From contig JAMPIQ010000003.1 in NCBI GenBank assembly GCA_024699855.1, positions 8,742,001 to 8,806,000 of the forward strand: a stretch of 64,000 nucleotides of DNA, read 5' to 3'. A program made the position numbers and the translations under genes. Under the pieces are notes generated by a model that was not told the origin of the DNA, searched no databases, and saw nothing but the letters and a program-made list of their open reading frames with translations. The DNA comes from Aphelenchoides besseyi (taxonomy: Eukaryota; Nematoda; Chromadorea; Rhabditida; Aphelenchoididae). Below are positions 12,642 through 26,489 of this stretch, piece by piece (position 1 is the stretch's first letter; each line of letters begins with the position of its first letter).

Positions 12642-12864
12642 TTGGTGGTCACAAGTGTGTTACAAGGCTCTTTGGTGAACGTTCAATCGATGTTTAAATA
12701 TTAATTTCTTTGCGTCGTTCTCATTTCTAATTGTTTTCTACGTGAATTAAACAGCTTTTTTGCGTGTGGCCGAGAATCGATGTTGTGAATGTTAACAACA
12801 AGATTGAAGTTTATTTGCAATCAGACAATTCTGATGATTACGAGAGACTTCAATGTCTGTCCTC

Positions 12865-14288
12865 TCATACGTTGTACGCCTAAAGCTCAATTGAATTCCT
12901 GTTTCAAAGTATTTTGATTACCAATCCATAGGCCAAGAAGTCGAAGTAACTAGTCAACGAACTATTGAAGCTTCGATTAACGTAGTCGAAAATGTCTTTC
13001 GACGAGCCTGTAAAAGCTTGGCTGTACGCGTCACAAAAGAGACTCGTCAGAAGCTAAGAACGAAATCGCTTGAGAAATCGATTAAGAACAACTAGTTACC
13101 CCCAATCCAAGCTCGTGTGAATATCTGGCCGAATTTCTAGCGTAACCTTTGTAGTCCTGAATTTGAAGAACTCTGTGAGCCCAACACAGAGCTCGACTGA
13201 AACAGACCACGTTATTAATCGCCTCATTTGCAACTTATCTCGAATTCTGTTTATCGTCTTTCAAATTCAATTCGTTGTAAACAGCGGCAACACGTGCGCA
13301 TGGACTGCTCGTGTTAAAATTCTCTGAAGACACTTGAAGTCATTGATTTGCATTTCTTTCTTTTACCTTGTTGCCACAATTTTTGTTTGACTTCGTCAGT
13401 TTTCGCTTGAACTATCGATAAGTTTTTCAATGATTGGAAGTAGTCCCAAATAGCTAAATTTTCGGTTACAATTTATTCTTAAGTATAACCTGTAAGATAT
13501 TCTGGTTTGTGCTCACACAACTGGCTTTCATTTGCGCCGATCGTATAGTTGACATGACGGTGGCGAAGGAAAATAGAATTTGTCATTCTATCTATCTGAT
13601 AAACTTCAAAGGTCATTGCATTGGTTGTACTGTTGTTCCACAATTCTTCCGTCTAAAACGAAAACACTCGAACATATATTAATGGCTATGTACCTCGGCG
13701 ATAGAGCGCATTGAAGTATTTTGAGCCTCACACAACTTCAAAAAGTCGGCTGACGCAGCGGTACGGTTAGCACGATCCTCCAAGAACAAATCCGGAAAGA
13801 GCTTTATGTACTCGTAAAACGGCTCATACTGCAATCTACGGTTTACAGTCGTACTATTTGAAGGCTTACATGTCGAATGTATTCGTCGTCGTAACTGTGA
13901 GTTACGTTGAGAGATTCTTGAATATTTGTTAGCCATCGACCAAAGTTATTGATTGTTGAACTCGACTGTAATTGAAAATAATTAACATCATCTGTCCAAC
14001 GATCAGAACCTCTGTCTCGTTGACGGATTTAAGAACCAAGTCGTGAACATCTTTACGATAAGTCGAAATGGCATCGCTGAAGTTGGTGAACGCTGTCGGA
14101 ACATCGCCCAAGACGTGCTCGTTGACGATACTCCCTAAAGCGCTTTCTAATTGGGTAACGAAATCACTAGAATCTGCAAACGTCTATGTTAGTAGTAGTT
14201 CACTTGATTGTAACTGACTTCCATCATCCGCTACAGCATTCGAGAAAAGGAACAACAAAACACAAAATGCTCCTATAGTCCCGTTCAT
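12865..14288 (-). CDS. Secreted glycoprotein, tandem paralogue A (unknown family)
   Basis: Function unknown. Exon 1 (14219-14288) encodes a 20-residue signal peptide beginning MNGTIGAFCVLLF. The following exons read SSDFVTQLESALGSI, FTNFSDAISTYRKDV, FYEYIKLFPDLFLEDRANRT, LWNNSTTNAMTFEVYQIDRM, NLSIVQAKTDEVKQKL, SRALCWAHRVL and FNSSLTSYFDFLAYGL, with a stop at 12865-12867. Block by block it matches the downstream gene: MTFEVYQIDRM against LTFEIYETDRM, and VQAKTDEVKQKL against VQALTDDLKTKL. The two are therefore head-to-tail tandem duplicates separated by 223 bases. Multiple N-glycosylation sequons and conserved cysteines support secretion. Divergence is high, so the duplication is old. Exon borders near 14010 are ambiguous by nine bases without changing phase. 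Confidence 0.7.
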
Positions 14289-14666
14289 TTTGTCGATTAT
14301 GACAGAAGAAGTGGTTGGGCAAGCAAAATTTATCGAACGAAAACTGAAGTTGATTTGAAATTATAATCAGTTTGATGTTGTCGTACGAAACCATCGACTG
14401 CATTACGTTTAACGATCTGAGGCAATATGTTCATTTATTGCTGTCGAAATCCACTGATACAGTTGTACATTGACCTTTTAACAAATTCGATTTATAGCGC
14501 TACTTGATTTCAGTCTGGAATCGAATGTTTACAAGCTACGTCTTTGTACCTACAGTTTTCTGAAAGTTAAACACTTGGAAGCATTTAATATTAAAAGGAA
14601 CAAAGTTTGTTATTCAACGATATACAATTGAACTCTTTAATTTTGAATTCAGTTGAGTATGTGAGT

Positions 14667-14858
14667 TTACGAGAAATCTGAATCACAGTTTTGTTTTGAA
14701 ATGTCAACGAACTTTGTATTCAAATGCTCAGCTAAAATTTGGGTGGTCGTTTCGATCTCTGTTTCTAAGCGCTATACAATTTCTGTAGCTGTTTCTGAAG
14801 GTCTTAGTTTGCGTAAAGACTCAAGTTTATTCATCAAATCACCTGTTAAATCCTGAAC
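14667..14858 (-). pseudogene. Possible fragment of the secreted-glycoprotein family
   Basis: On the minus strand a 64-codon frame begins VQDLTGDLMNKLES, which resembles VQALTDDLKTKLTS of paralogue B (8 of 14 positions). It continues with coding-like sequence (LRKLRPSETATEIV, then RLETEIETTTQILAEHL) to a stop at 14667-14669. A TAG at 14772-14774 interrupts it. It lies just upstream of paralogues A and B on the same strand. I read it as a decayed third copy or related gene, but the part after the stop does not clearly match A or B. Confidence 0.4.
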
Positions 14859-15470
14859 TTGAAAAGTTTATCGAGGCAATATACTGTAAATGAAGAGGTA
14901 GCACGCATAAAATTAATGAATCTCTTGTAAACATTTGTTGTTTTACGACGTTTAAGTGTCCTATTGAAACACAATCGTTGAGTATTCCGCTTCCGTTCAT
15001 TTGGAACCAAAAGTTCAAATGCAGGTGTTTTTGTTGGAGTGGTTTCAGTTAAACGTCATAAACTAAAAGCCACTTTCGTCACTCAACGTCTGAATTGATA
15101 AGTTCACTGGAGATACGCCAATTCAACTTTTCAATTATACAGCAAGTTTTGTTAGGCGTCGTATACTTCCGTTCACTTTTGTCACCGTCTCCACCCTCAC
15201 ACGGAAATCGCGTTTTGTAGAATACAATGAGCACGCAAAATGATTTCCGGTCTTGAATTTTGAGTCGAAACGAACTATTTCTATTGTTTGCGTTTACGTG
15301 CTTTTGCTGTCTGATGATGAGAAAACCGGGTGGCTAACAACACAACGACAAATTACTTTCAAGTTAATCACGCGCTAAGAACAATGAGTGTTTACGTTCA
15401 TCATAACAATCGTCACTGTGATGATGTGCAAGTGCAGTTCGTATCATATCCGGTCATTCAATGATGTTTC

Positions 15471-15865
15471 TCATACAATTGACTTCAATTTTGACTTGTT
15501 ATCAAAAGAGGAACTTTTGGTTAATGCGATGAAGACTTTAAAACGATTCGAATCGACTACGTAGTTATGACTGAAGTTTTCGGAAGAAGCCACCAAGGAA
15601 AGAGTTGTGGCACTGAATGGAGTTTTTGTGACGTTCTCGGAGTTTATTTTGAGAGCAAGAGTGCGTAGACAATTCGTTTGAATTGTCGAAAATGGGAGCA
15701 AAGATCGTCGAGAACTACGGTACGCACGGTCGTTGACAAACTTTTTCTAGTTACAATCAATACCTTTTCAATTTCAGCAGACCAACTGAAACTCGCAATT
15801 CTCGTTGATTTCATGCTAATGAGCTCTATGTAAACTTCATCGCCTTTCATTGTCAGTTTATCCAT
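15471..15865 (-). pseudogene. Coding-like remnant, unknown
   Basis: A minus-strand frame starting MDKLTMKGDEVYIELISMK is followed by a possible intron and a second open stretch (ENVTKTPFSATTLSLV ... KSKLKSIV, stop at 15471-15473). The two pieces do not join in a single phase with a standard donor, so this is either a mis-modelled gene or a pseudogene. A short repeat of the segment encoding LISMK occurs about 430 bases away near 16230-16255, suggesting local duplication. No family is recognised. Confidence 0.25.
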
Positions 15866-18800
15866 TGGAATCTCAGTTTTTCATTTCTTCCGTGTTTCGT
15901 ACTTAAAAGCTCAAACCGAAGATTCCTAAACAGCTTTACCGCACCAATCCGCTAAAGACGCTGTGTCGTTCTTCAGAACTGATCATTGAGTTTTCGACCT
16001 AAACCGCTTCTTCACATCGGTCATAATCTCCCACCCCGAACAAATTGACCGATATTGTCGAGGTAAACGGAAATCCAGACGCAAAAGATTGTCTCGTTTG
16101 TAATCGACTAAATCAAAGAACGCATTAAAAAATTTGCTCGGTCATTGACGAGTTTGTGACGGATTCCCCAGCTGACGACAAACAAAACAATCTCCATTAG
16201 ATGTGATCAATGACGTTGTTAACTTCCATTTAGATAATTTCATGCTTATGAGCTTTGCGATTTTTAATCACTTCAATGTTCATATTAATCTGGTGCATTA
16301 TGTCGACTATGTGAGGGTGTATCCAGTAATTTTTGCCGTGAACTTTGAGCAGCAAACTTGCTCGCTTATGTGTTCGTGTCTGTGGTGCGATAAAAAAGTC
16401 GAATTTAATTGAATTCGTGGGTGGTGATGAATGGCATATGCGTGATTTCAATCAACCAGGAAACCGGTTACTGTACTTTTTCAATTTTCCGCTTCTTTGT
16501 TACAACCAAATGCTTTTTCAAGTAATATGAAAGATTCTCAAAGCACACGCGAATTCCAAAACCTTTGTGGGTGCAAATTAACTTGTTGAGGAATAAGTGG
16601 GCACGTTAATTGTCTGCAGTTTCTGAAAAAAGTTACTCAAACGCCTTTGCACGGAAGCAAAGCTAGAGCATAAGTTAAAATGTGAGGTCTTTAAAGGTAA
16701 CCTATTCAATCGAAACTTATGGTCACATTCCAGAGTACAAGTTTGCCAAAGATCTGAACACCGTATACTCAAAAACGATCTCAGAAAACCGGATTATCTC
16801 TCTAGAGACCACCGATTTTGTGGTACAAACAAATTCTCGTGCATTTTATAAATTTTGGCTTCTGAAAAAACAAACTAAAAGATTAGGAATTTGCTTTGAC
16901 TCTCATGTTAATCCATCTGTCCGCTTACTTTCCATCTTATACACTTATTTTCTACTAATGATCACAAAGACACGACCACAGAATGCCGATTCCCGACAGC
17001 TTTTCAAAATCCGCTCTTGAATTCGAGTATCATCGGAATCCCCGTCTTGATCGCCGGATGTTTACTTTGGCCATACACAGGGTATTTGATCGTTTAAACA
17101 TCGTAACTATAAGAAGCCAACGATTCAGACTGACAAACCAAAATAGAAATCGTATTCCAGTTAGTGGATTAAAAGGTGAAATTTCAAAAATTGCAGGTTT
17201 TCTCTGAAATTCTAATCCTGAAATGTTTTTCCAAGAGCTTCATGCTGTTTTCCACGCTCCTTCTTGTCAATTGAGATAAATTGAGTTAAAGAAATTGTTT
17301 TGAAGATCAAACGGCCTTTCCAAATCTCATTGTTTATTGGTGGCAATTGAGTTTTCGAACCTGAAACTTGATATCCGCTTTCTAATCCAATTCGAAAAGA
17401 ACAAAGGTGAGGGTGAAAATCAAATTCACGTTTTTGAGTTATTCGATTAGCTCTAGAAACATAAAAGTTTTAGTGGGCGACAACCGGAAAGACAATCAAC
17501 AGCGTTCAAAGGTCATAATATCGACTGCAATGCATTCGATTTGAGTTGATTTCATGACTTCAAACTTCTGTCTATCAGACGATCATCTTTCGTTCTGATT
17601 GCAACTGATCGTATTAAGTAGCTGTAATCAAATTTTTCAACGTCAATTTCTGGTACATTCCAATGTTACCGTAGGCATATCTTTGCTTCGTTTTCACGTT
17701 CATATTCATTATTGCCTATTATCAAGCTGCTCAATTACTACAAGTGACAGCATTGGAATGGCATAACACTTTGCAGTTAAAACAGGTGTACTCTCAGCTA
17801 ATCGAATCAGAGCTTTGCAGTCGAGATCAAAGTTCGTTGCTGTTCGTCGAATCGCTATTTGACCGCAAAATTTCGTTGATTTAACTTAGAATCACAAATT
17901 GACGTGCATTTCTGTTGTCACGCAAAAGCGGATCTTAAATTTTGGATGTCAAAGTGAACGATTGAACCGGAAATCAAAAGTGAAATGGCGTGCAGACGAC
18001 TTTTTCACTACAAACTGACTAATAAACTTTTATGTTGGCAACAATGTTTTGAGGATCTTTTCCGCCGATTCTTTTCGTCAATCGACTTCCGATTCAGTTT
18101 GTATTAACTTGAGATTCGTTACGAATTCATTTAATTGGACATTTAAACCTGAGTACGAAATCCCGTTCATGTGCACGATAAAATGAGAGCACGTGTATTG
18201 GAACAATAAGCTTCGATTTTCGAAAATACCATTTGTGTGCACCTCTTAATCCGCAAAGCTTCGGTGGATCAAGTCTTAACTGCACCTCATTTAGTTGTTC
18301 AATCAAGTTTCAACATCACTCTCAAGATCCTAATCCGTCCATTGCTCTGAAGCTCATTGGTGTACTCTTCGCTTCACATGCAATTCGACTGGCTATCGGA
18401 TTGTCTTTTCCGGTTTATCTTCGATATTTTTGTTAGGGTTTTTGTGTTCATTTACGTCGTTCAAATTGCAACCTACAAAAAGGACAGTAAAACGGGTAGT
18501 TTGTACCAGTCAGTTAAACTCCAAATTGTGAGCACAACTGTGATGAGCTCCAAAAATAAAAGTTCTAAACTTAACGTGCAACTAATGGTTACAACAAAAA
18601 GAACCAAATTTCTTTCGCGAAACATTTGAGCGATCAATGACGATCGTGAGTATGCAGAGGAGGATGAAAACATGCCTAATGAACCGGATGAATCGTGGGT
18701 TTGTTTTGAATCAACGGAAATAGTTGGAGTTCAAATTTCTGCTGGAAAACTGGTCTCCGAAACGTTGCTTTTTCTCGACATATGCGACGTTCGTTCACGA

Positions 18801-19870
18801 TGTATGAAATGACCGTTAATTGTGGTCCTGGAAGCTTTGCGTAGGTTTGTGGTGAACTGATTTCATTGCATCAACTTAAAAAATAGCGCTATGCAACGCA
18901 CCCTACGGTAATCATTAGAAGTTTTCTTGATTCCCGACTATTTTTGCAAGTTTACGGTATTGAAGGTTGATGTTCGATGAAACCAGGAGTCTCGAATGAC
19001 ACATAAAACAAACATTTAAAGGTCTTTAGACAAGCACTCGAAAACACGTTTGTTTTTGCATTCAATTAAACTGTCGACATAATCTCGAATAACACAAAAA
19101 CACGGAAAAACTAACGGATAAGATGCAGCTGCAGACAACGCACTCCAACAGCAAAACTCAAATATTGATGAATTCCCAACAATTTCAGCCACTAATTCTG
19201 CTCAATTCGATGACATTTTGTACGAAAGTTGTGCGGACAAAATTCGATTTCGTTGACGTAAATCTTTACCATCTGCTTATTGAGTTAAGGTTACGCAAAG
19301 AGCTTGCACTCAAAAATAAACTTTTTTCGATATTTATGTGTTATTCAATAAGGAACAAACCGAAATCTAAACATGTCGAACTGCACTTTGTTTTGAGTGA
19401 CGATTGAAACGAAAATAGAAAGTCGACGAAAAGGAAACTAATAATCGAAATCGATGAAAGACAACAGAATGACGGCAATGGTCGTAGAGGGAACACACGC
19501 TCGTCATCTTAACATCGTACGGTCGCTTGCATAAAGCGACGTTTGTTCGAATTGCTCGACTTCAATAACAACCTTCTTTTCGTTTCTGGTCAACTACCGT
19601 ATATCGTTTAGTTATGGAAAAGGTTTTTATTGGCTTGTATTCTCTTTTAACATATAAACACCCGTATGATCAATAAGCAAACTTAAACTACCCGTGTGGA
19701 GATTTGGATACAACAGTTAACAGAATATAGGCAAAGACAATGTGGGCAATGAAAGAAGGTGGAACGCCGAACAGAAGTCTACGGATTTCGAGAGTGATCA
19801 TTAAAAGTCACAGAAATCGGAAGAATTTTGAAGGCAAAAAGCGCAGTAATATATGATAACTACCACAAAA
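15866..19870. other. Gene-poor stretch
   Basis: Four kilobases with scattered short ORFs on both strands (for example 16230-16451 on minus and 18357-18629 on plus) and no splice-supported model. I see no RNA gene, transposon end or tandem repeat. Confidence 0.35.
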
Positions 19871-20386
19871 TTAGTTCATACGATACAGAATCTTTTTGAT
19901 GTTATGACCGTATCCTTCGTTTTTGAAGGCTGAAGAGGCACGGAATTTGCTTTCAGCGGCACCGATACGGTAGAAACGAGCGTCACCGTCCCAGAAATGT
20001 TGAGCACTTAGGTCGGGCCGAAGTAGAAGATTCGGATTCCATCTGTTGTGTCGTTGAAGCGATTTTTGACGAATCAACGTGATTTCATGAGTATTCATTA
20101 CGCTATTGGCCCGTTCTTTGCGTCCTTCGCCCGAGTGGTTTTCTGCGTGATCAGCGACCGTATAGCTGCTCGTAAAGAGCCGACGATTTGTGTGCTTTCG
20201 ATGGCGATGTTCAACCGGATGCTGATATGGCATGGCCAAGGCTGATGATAGAATCCTGAAAAATAACAAATGAATAAAGTTGCAATGAGACCAAACAAAG
20301 ATTATTCAAATAAAACAAGGAAAAGGAACTTACATGATAATGAGGGTTGATGCCAAGAGCGTTTTAGCCATCGAACAGTAAGACAT
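19871..20386 (-). CDS. Small secreted protein with KILYRMN C-terminus
   Basis: Predicted secreted protein or peptide precursor of unknown function. Exon 1 holds two candidate ATGs (20384-20386 and 20369-20371). Joined through a short intron ending near 20256 it gives a signal peptide (MAKTLLASTLIIMILSSALA from the second ATG). The mature part has a His/Arg-rich stretch (HRHRKHTNRR) and ends FYRIGAAESKF...GYGHNIKKILYRMN. That C-terminus matches the one encoded at 45231-45695 (YRIG, then F-x-A, then KKILFRIN), so the two form a family. A TATA box lies 91 bases upstream of the first ATG. The conserved tail has no Gly amide donor, so a classical amidated neuropeptide is not indicated. Dibasic sites could still allow processing. 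Confidence 0.7.
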
Positions 20387-20476
20387 TGTTGTTTGCAAGA
20401 GCAGAGTTGAAGAGCAACTGTTGAGAGGAGTTTGAGCAACCGAAAAGGTTTGCGAATCCACCAACCAATCTCATCA

Positions 20477-20484
20477 CTTTTATA
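20477..20484 (-). promoter_or_regulatory. TATA box of the small secreted-protein gene
   Basis: TATAAAAG on the minus strand, 91 bases upstream of the first ATG at 20386 and 106 upstream of the second. The position and perfect motif support a core promoter for that gene. Confidence 0.6.
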
Positions 20485-21354
20485 GGACCCGCTAACCCAC
20501 GATATTGAGCATACAAGAGGGCGTGGTCATCGTCAACTGCACCACCCATTCTGGAGCCAAGCGAAAAAAGCAAAAACAAAAAAGGCGGTCCGTTTGTTCC
20601 CAATTCTTTACACCGTCGTGGAACACGCAAATCTCATTGGATAGTAGATCGTGAAACACGCACTGACCATAATAGGCGGGATTCGACCAAATCTCTTCGA
20701 AGATCTTCATTATCAGCGCTGATCCCAACATTAAACTGATAAACAAACAATATGTTCCTGAAAACAATAACGAGCCGTTAAGACATTAGTTGACTAAAGG
20801 CTTTACAACGGTTACGGTATTTCGATTACGAAACAACTTTAAGTAATAGGATGAGACAATCAAATCGAAATAAGGTGCTTAACCTCCGTTGAAAACTTCC
20901 GTCTCATAATCATATATAATCTCAACTGATTCAAAAGATCATTTCATAGCTAGTTAAAGGACAAAAATAAAAGTGCAGTCGCTCTCTGAGTGTGTTTCAG
21001 ACGGTGCAATACAATTCTTAATCATCTTGGTGCTTCTTAACATCAAAACTTTTGTGACAACTTGGGAAATAGATTTTAGTTGATTAATCTTGGTTTCAGA
21101 GATCAAAATTTTTGAATTGTCGATGTCGTTTGATTACTGTGACTTTGGACAGTAAAGAGCAGAAACTAAGATCGGACATTAGCATTGAGATTAAGTTGCT
21201 AAATCTGCTCGTTTACTTGGGAATCAAACGATTTCTCAAGTGTTTGGAGATTTGCCGGTTTCAATTAGCTGAACGATAATCTCGTGTGCAGAATCTTCAT
21301 CCACAGCAATGATCGTCGAGTTAACATGTTTCAGCAAAGAACTGTACGTGGGTT

Positions 21355-21678
21355 ATGAGTCAGTTGTTAATCATCGCTTTGATTTACGCGTATTCAGGAA
21401 CTTTGCCGTTATCTCGGTCTGATCCGTTCAGCTTCACAGTACAGTGTTTGCGTCAACCCAAATATGTAATTGAGAAGGAGGATTCTACGTCTGAGTCATT
21501 TGTTTCAATAAAGTCGATTTACGCAAAAAACGTCTTCGAATTTGCCGGGGCCACTCAGACGGAAGACTGGGAAGAAAAATCGATTAAGAACGTTCGAGAC
21601 ATTTCCATCGGGATTCAGTGTCACTCCTCTTGTTTCCGTAACCCGATGACTTTTCATCATCAACTATTTCACAATTGA
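21355..21678 (+). CDS. Hypothetical small secreted protein (doubtful)
   Basis: A 107-codon frame starts with a plausible signal peptide (MSQLLIIALIYAYSG) and continues with acidic, Ser-rich sequence (KEDSTSESFVSIKS). No homologue is recognised. The opposite strand is open over the end of it (21584-21814), there is no TATA box and no intron support. It may be chance or a relic. Confidence 0.25.
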   Translation: MSQLLIIALIYAYSGTLPLSRSDPFSFTVQCLRQPKYVIEKEDSTSESFVSIKSIYAKNVFEFAGATQTEDWEEKSIKNVRDISIGIQCHSSCFRNPMTFHHQLFHN

Positions 21679-24600
21679 GCGTAATTCTCGACACAAACTC
21701 TAATGCTTGCGACCCAAATGCCGAAAAGTGGAATCCAACCATTCGCTTGAGATAACTTGATTGGTTAATCTCTACAATCGCTATGGCGTTGGTCGACAAA
21801 ACAGCAACAATCAATTCGTCTCAACAAGCAAAATCAAATTTCTTTATATTATCAACCAACTTCAAGACGTTGAATTACAATGTTCCAAATTCGATTTGAC
21901 TGTCAATCAAATTTTAAAGATCCATGTACTGAGCACGTACTTTGCACTCGGCGACGTTTTGAATCTGATGTTTGTTGGTATTCAAACGGCTGATGTTGAA
22001 AGTCACGAGCACCGAATTTGCCATTTTCTTTTGTTACACTTGATCCTCTAAAGAAGGGAGAAGCGTGGGTTCTCGTGTTTTCTACAGGATTGTCACGTTC
22101 TGCTATTTTTGCAATCTCAACACGTGCACAAGTCCTTAATTGGAACTCGAAGTTCAGACCCAAATCTTTTGTATTACATTAGAGCGAAGGTCACTTGTCA
22201 TTGTCAGAAAACGGAAATTGAGCTCCAGGTTACGTGCCGCGATTAACGGTACAATTTCGGTAGTCGTTTTGTGACTTTAGACGTCAATAAAAATGCAAAA
22301 CAAATAAGGAAACGACAATCTTTCGTACAAATTTGTGTATGCAATAGACGTTATCGTCTTCTCGTTTATTGAGCAAAGATACTTCTGCACAATAGCTCTC
22401 TAATTCGATTTCCAATTGAGTCTACAGTTCTTCTCCACCTCAGACGATACATCAAGTACTTTAGAAAAAGCATGAGGTTGTTGTGTAATTTGCAATGACA
22501 ATGAAGTTCACACCTTTGGGTCGAAGTATACGGAACTTTTGTTTATATCATTACGAAAAGCAATTAAACAAGAACGTGTACTATGGTCTTCGTACCTTAT
22601 GTACTTGTTGCGATGTTCTTTGTTTGAGCAACCGATTGCAACGTGATGACTAAAAATGATATCAGAACCTTTATTAAGTTTACTTTTGCACAACAAAAGT
22701 TTTTCTTCCGAAATGATGTGAGGGTCGAAACTCATCAGTCGCTTTTAGCCTCGAGATTATCGTTAGTTTTTACTCATCACTTTCAATTCACTTTTTTCGA
22801 AAACACTTGAAATGAATCCCTTCACACAGCTCCTCACACGGTAGTTAGACGGATTATCGATTGTCGGCCAAACACAAACGTCCACTGCAACCTTACAATC
22901 TTTAGCCAAAAAACTCGACTTAATCCACCAAATTCAATCGTCGGATTACACGAGCACTGGAAATCGTCAAGTGGATCCAAAAATGTGGGCGACTTGTTTG
23001 TGTTCAAAGAACCATAAAAGAAAACACGATGATTGCCAGCCCACAATCAACTTAATTCGCTATTTGTGAAAACGACCAGCCACAACATTCCTAGACTTGG
23101 AGGTTGAAAGGAATTCACACAAAACCCAACCGACTAATCTGCTCGATATCACGGCTGATTCGTCGGTCACAAAGCTCGACGCAAGTGATCCAAAGATGAC
23201 GAATACGGAAATCCATAGCTCACACGAAAACAACGAAATTTAGCAAAGAAATCTGCAAATGACGTGAACGGCTGCTTTGACCGCAACCTAATTATCAATG
23301 CAAAAGGTTAATGCGACAATTTTATGAATCAACCTCGTGGATTAGATGTTTGTTACGTTCCAACAATAGAAACAACAAAACTCCAAATGTTAAGTCATTA
23401 TTTCCGGACAACATTCGCTCATGCCGTTCAATCGCACTTTTGGTTTTGTTCCAACAGTTGATCTCAACTTTCGTTTTAATTGTTGTTCTGCGTGTTTTAG
23501 ATTACAAAGCTGCGTGTCAACAACGAGTTCCATCGACGGCCAAAAGACAATAAACCGAAATACTTTCGATTAAACTCGAAATCAAATGAGCTCTCGAGTT
23601 CGTTTGTTGGCTCGAGCTCAGTAATTGAGAAAAATAAGATTGCGTGATTAATTACGAGTAGTGATGTCAGTTGATGGTCTTTTCAAAAAGCTATTTGACA
23701 ACTTTACAATATCCGCATGTTGGTTGATCTTTTGGGTCGAAGATTCTTGAACTTTGTCAACTTTGGTCCCGCCGCTTCTAAACAACAAGTGGTTAATAAG
23801 AAGCTCTTTAATTCCCGAATATGCTTCATGAAATCATCTACAAACTGTGAATCAAATGACTTTCCATTAAGAATCACAACAATCACTCGAAGAGCGAAAG
23901 GAAACCCCGTTGAGATCGTTTAAATCACTAGTATTGTTCAGATTAGCCGATTACTCAACTACCACCCTCACTTAAGACCCTCAAAAAACTATCGGGATTA
24001 ATGTCGCCTATTAGCTTTTTCTTCGTAAGTCGAGCATAAATCCATAAAAGATTGAGACTTCTGAATTTTTTATTTCGATTCTACACCCACTAGTTGAAGC
24101 AAATTGCTTGTAACGAAGTTTGCCATTTCTGCTCAGAAATCGCGGGTTTCGAACCGAATTAGATCGGGACTTTGCTCTACGAATGTTGTTGAGGGTGGAA
24201 AATCCACCTGCTCAATTATGCAATCTAATTGACCGACTTGTTGACAACCAAAAGATTAAAAATACGATATTTAGACGAAATTTGTTGGAATGGGTTTCAT
24301 GCGACAATAAAATGCTTGAGATCCACATTCTCGACGATTCTCGAGGTGTCAAGTCGTAAAGAACTATGTTCGAATAAGTAAAGAACATCAATAGTTCGAT
24401 GAAAAAGGCGATTTGATTGAATAATTTCGAAGGCATTTGAAAGATGAGACAAATCGAAGGAACGATTCTAAGAAACACAACGAAAAGTAGAGCAAACGTC
24501 AAGTATTTCATCTTCTGATTGCACTCTACGGTTTTTTTCGTAACTGTTATCCTTCCAAACCGGGTGTTTAACGTACGCACTTAAAGGATATTTAATAATT

Positions 24601-25142
24601 CAACGTTATCGTATCGTTTCATTCAACGAATAGCGTCTGGATTTTAGTCATCAACTTCAAAACCTCTATCAAACAGCAATTGATCAATCTTAAGAGGTTT
24701 GAAGATAATAAATTAAGGTATTTGATCGCCAAAAAGTTGTCGAGAATTGTTAATTGTCGAGTTATGAAATTTTGAAATCGCCAATTGCCGAGTTGATCGT
24801 TCTTTGAGTTGTAAAGTGTTGCGACCTTTCTTACGTTTTTCCCAGACGATCTGGCGTCCATATTTGAATGCATCTTTGTTGTGAACCGCCGGCGTACGGC
24901 GGCCATCTAACTATCAAAACAACACCGCATCACACCTGCTATCCATTCGACTTTAAGTCATTTCTCCTCCCAGTCTAGCCGATCGCGTAATCACGATACT
25001 CCGTATTTAAACGACGATCGGAGACTATTTGCCATTCCTTTTCCACCATTTTTCGTTAACTCATTTTTTTTTACTCTCCTCTTTTTCTCTGACTCATTTT
25101 TGTATTCGTGTTTGTAATGTTTCGCGCCTATTCTAAATAAAA

Positions 25143-25164
25143 GGTTTATTAACCCAAGTTTGAG
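25143..25164 (+). other. SL1 spliced-leader-like 22-mer
   Basis: These 22 bases match the canonical nematode SL1 leader at 20 of 22 positions. They differ only at leader positions 7 and 9 (A/T swaps), and the end CCCAAGTTTGAG is intact. The base after it is T, not the GT donor an SL RNA gene needs, and TTTGAG is repeated directly after. It is therefore not a working SL1 RNA gene in this form. It could be an SL RNA pseudogene or the 5' tag of an old retrocopied trans-spliced mRNA. Confidence 0.5.
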
Positions 25165-26489
25165 TTTGAGAATTTGGGAAAACCTCTTCGAAGAAGTGTC
25201 GCAATTGTCACGACAAAGTAATGCAATCCTGATCGTTGCGCATCTCAAAAGCCATTGCTTTTGAAATACGATTTTTGTCCTAATCCAAAGATCAGAATAT
25301 TGTAATCTAAATAAGTACCATAGTGCACAATGATCCTTAAATTAACGGGATTTGACGTCTTATCATTGAATCTCAAACTCCAATACGATTCCTTTTCAAT
25401 TGAAAGCATGGATCGGAGGGATTTTGTTTCACCAACCGAACGAAGGTATTAAAATGTCGTATGGACAAAAGTTAATGTTTCTAATTGCGATTATCAGCTG
25501 AGATTCAAGTAATGTGCTCAACGGACGGCATAAGGAAGTACAGATGAATGCGGAGTATATTCTCGATAATGCTGAGTCTCAATTAGTCAAAAACGGGTCA
25601 TAATACTCTTCTTTGGCCTCTTAATACGTCGACAAGCATATCAGAACACAACTTCCGTCTTCTCAACAAGCCGATCGACTACATCTGTCTGATACTAAAA
25701 AGCGTCAACTATCATTTTAGTATCGCTTTCAGATTTCTATTTACATTCTTTGCACTTTTCAATCCTCCAATGTAACGAAATCAGACGAAAAAAGCGGATT
25801 TGGCAGTCTTCCCGTTTCAAAAAGCTCCATTTAAACCGATTGGCTCTCGAGAGGTTCCGCGTCTCTTTTGTCTTCAAAAATGAATGAGACGATTAGTGGA
25901 TTAGCCATCAGAGTTTCCGTGTTTCACTACCGTATGATTGAACACAACTACTATACTTCAAGATTCTTTCACTGAATTTTCTGCTCTGACATTCCAACGA
26001 ACGATAACATTTGTTCGTTTATTATTGTTCGTAGGCAATCGGAAATTTTCTAGTCGAGCAATCTCGGTATTTACAATTCTAATCGAGCGGTTTGCTCAAC
26101 CATAAGATTGGCAGTGTGAGAGTGCTGCTAGTAAACTCGAACGGCAGATTTCAACGATGGCAAGTGGGCTCATAAATTGAGAGTTTTCTGAACATTATCT
26201 TCAAATTTATTGGCCCTAAACGCGCTAGTGGTTTGGTTCTGCAACTCGTCGTGACATTCGAGAACGCAAATAACAACAAACAAAATGGTCGTAAATACAA
26301 AAGAATCGTTTGTTCTCTGTCCACGGCAACAGGCACATGACACTTTTGCAGCACGTTTGAAGGCTCAGATCATATAAGTTTGCTGTAATCGTAAACAAGT
26401 CTTTTGATTTCAAGGCAAAACCTTAATGATTATTAGGTTTATTAGGCGTATCTACAAATATTCATGAAATAACCATAACTCAATATGTC

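Larger units (their letters stand above)
20485..26489. other. Gene-poor stretch with doubtful ORFs
   Basis: Six kilobases without a confident gene. It includes a possible small secreted ORF (21355-21678), an overlapping open frame on the other strand (21584-21814), coding-like minus frames at 22508-22735 and 24212-24580 (the latter hydrophobic), and the SL1-like 22-mer at 25143. None joins into a convincing model. Pyrimidine-rich sequence (about 25030-25095) precedes an AAATAAAA motif near 25135-25142. Confidence 0.35.
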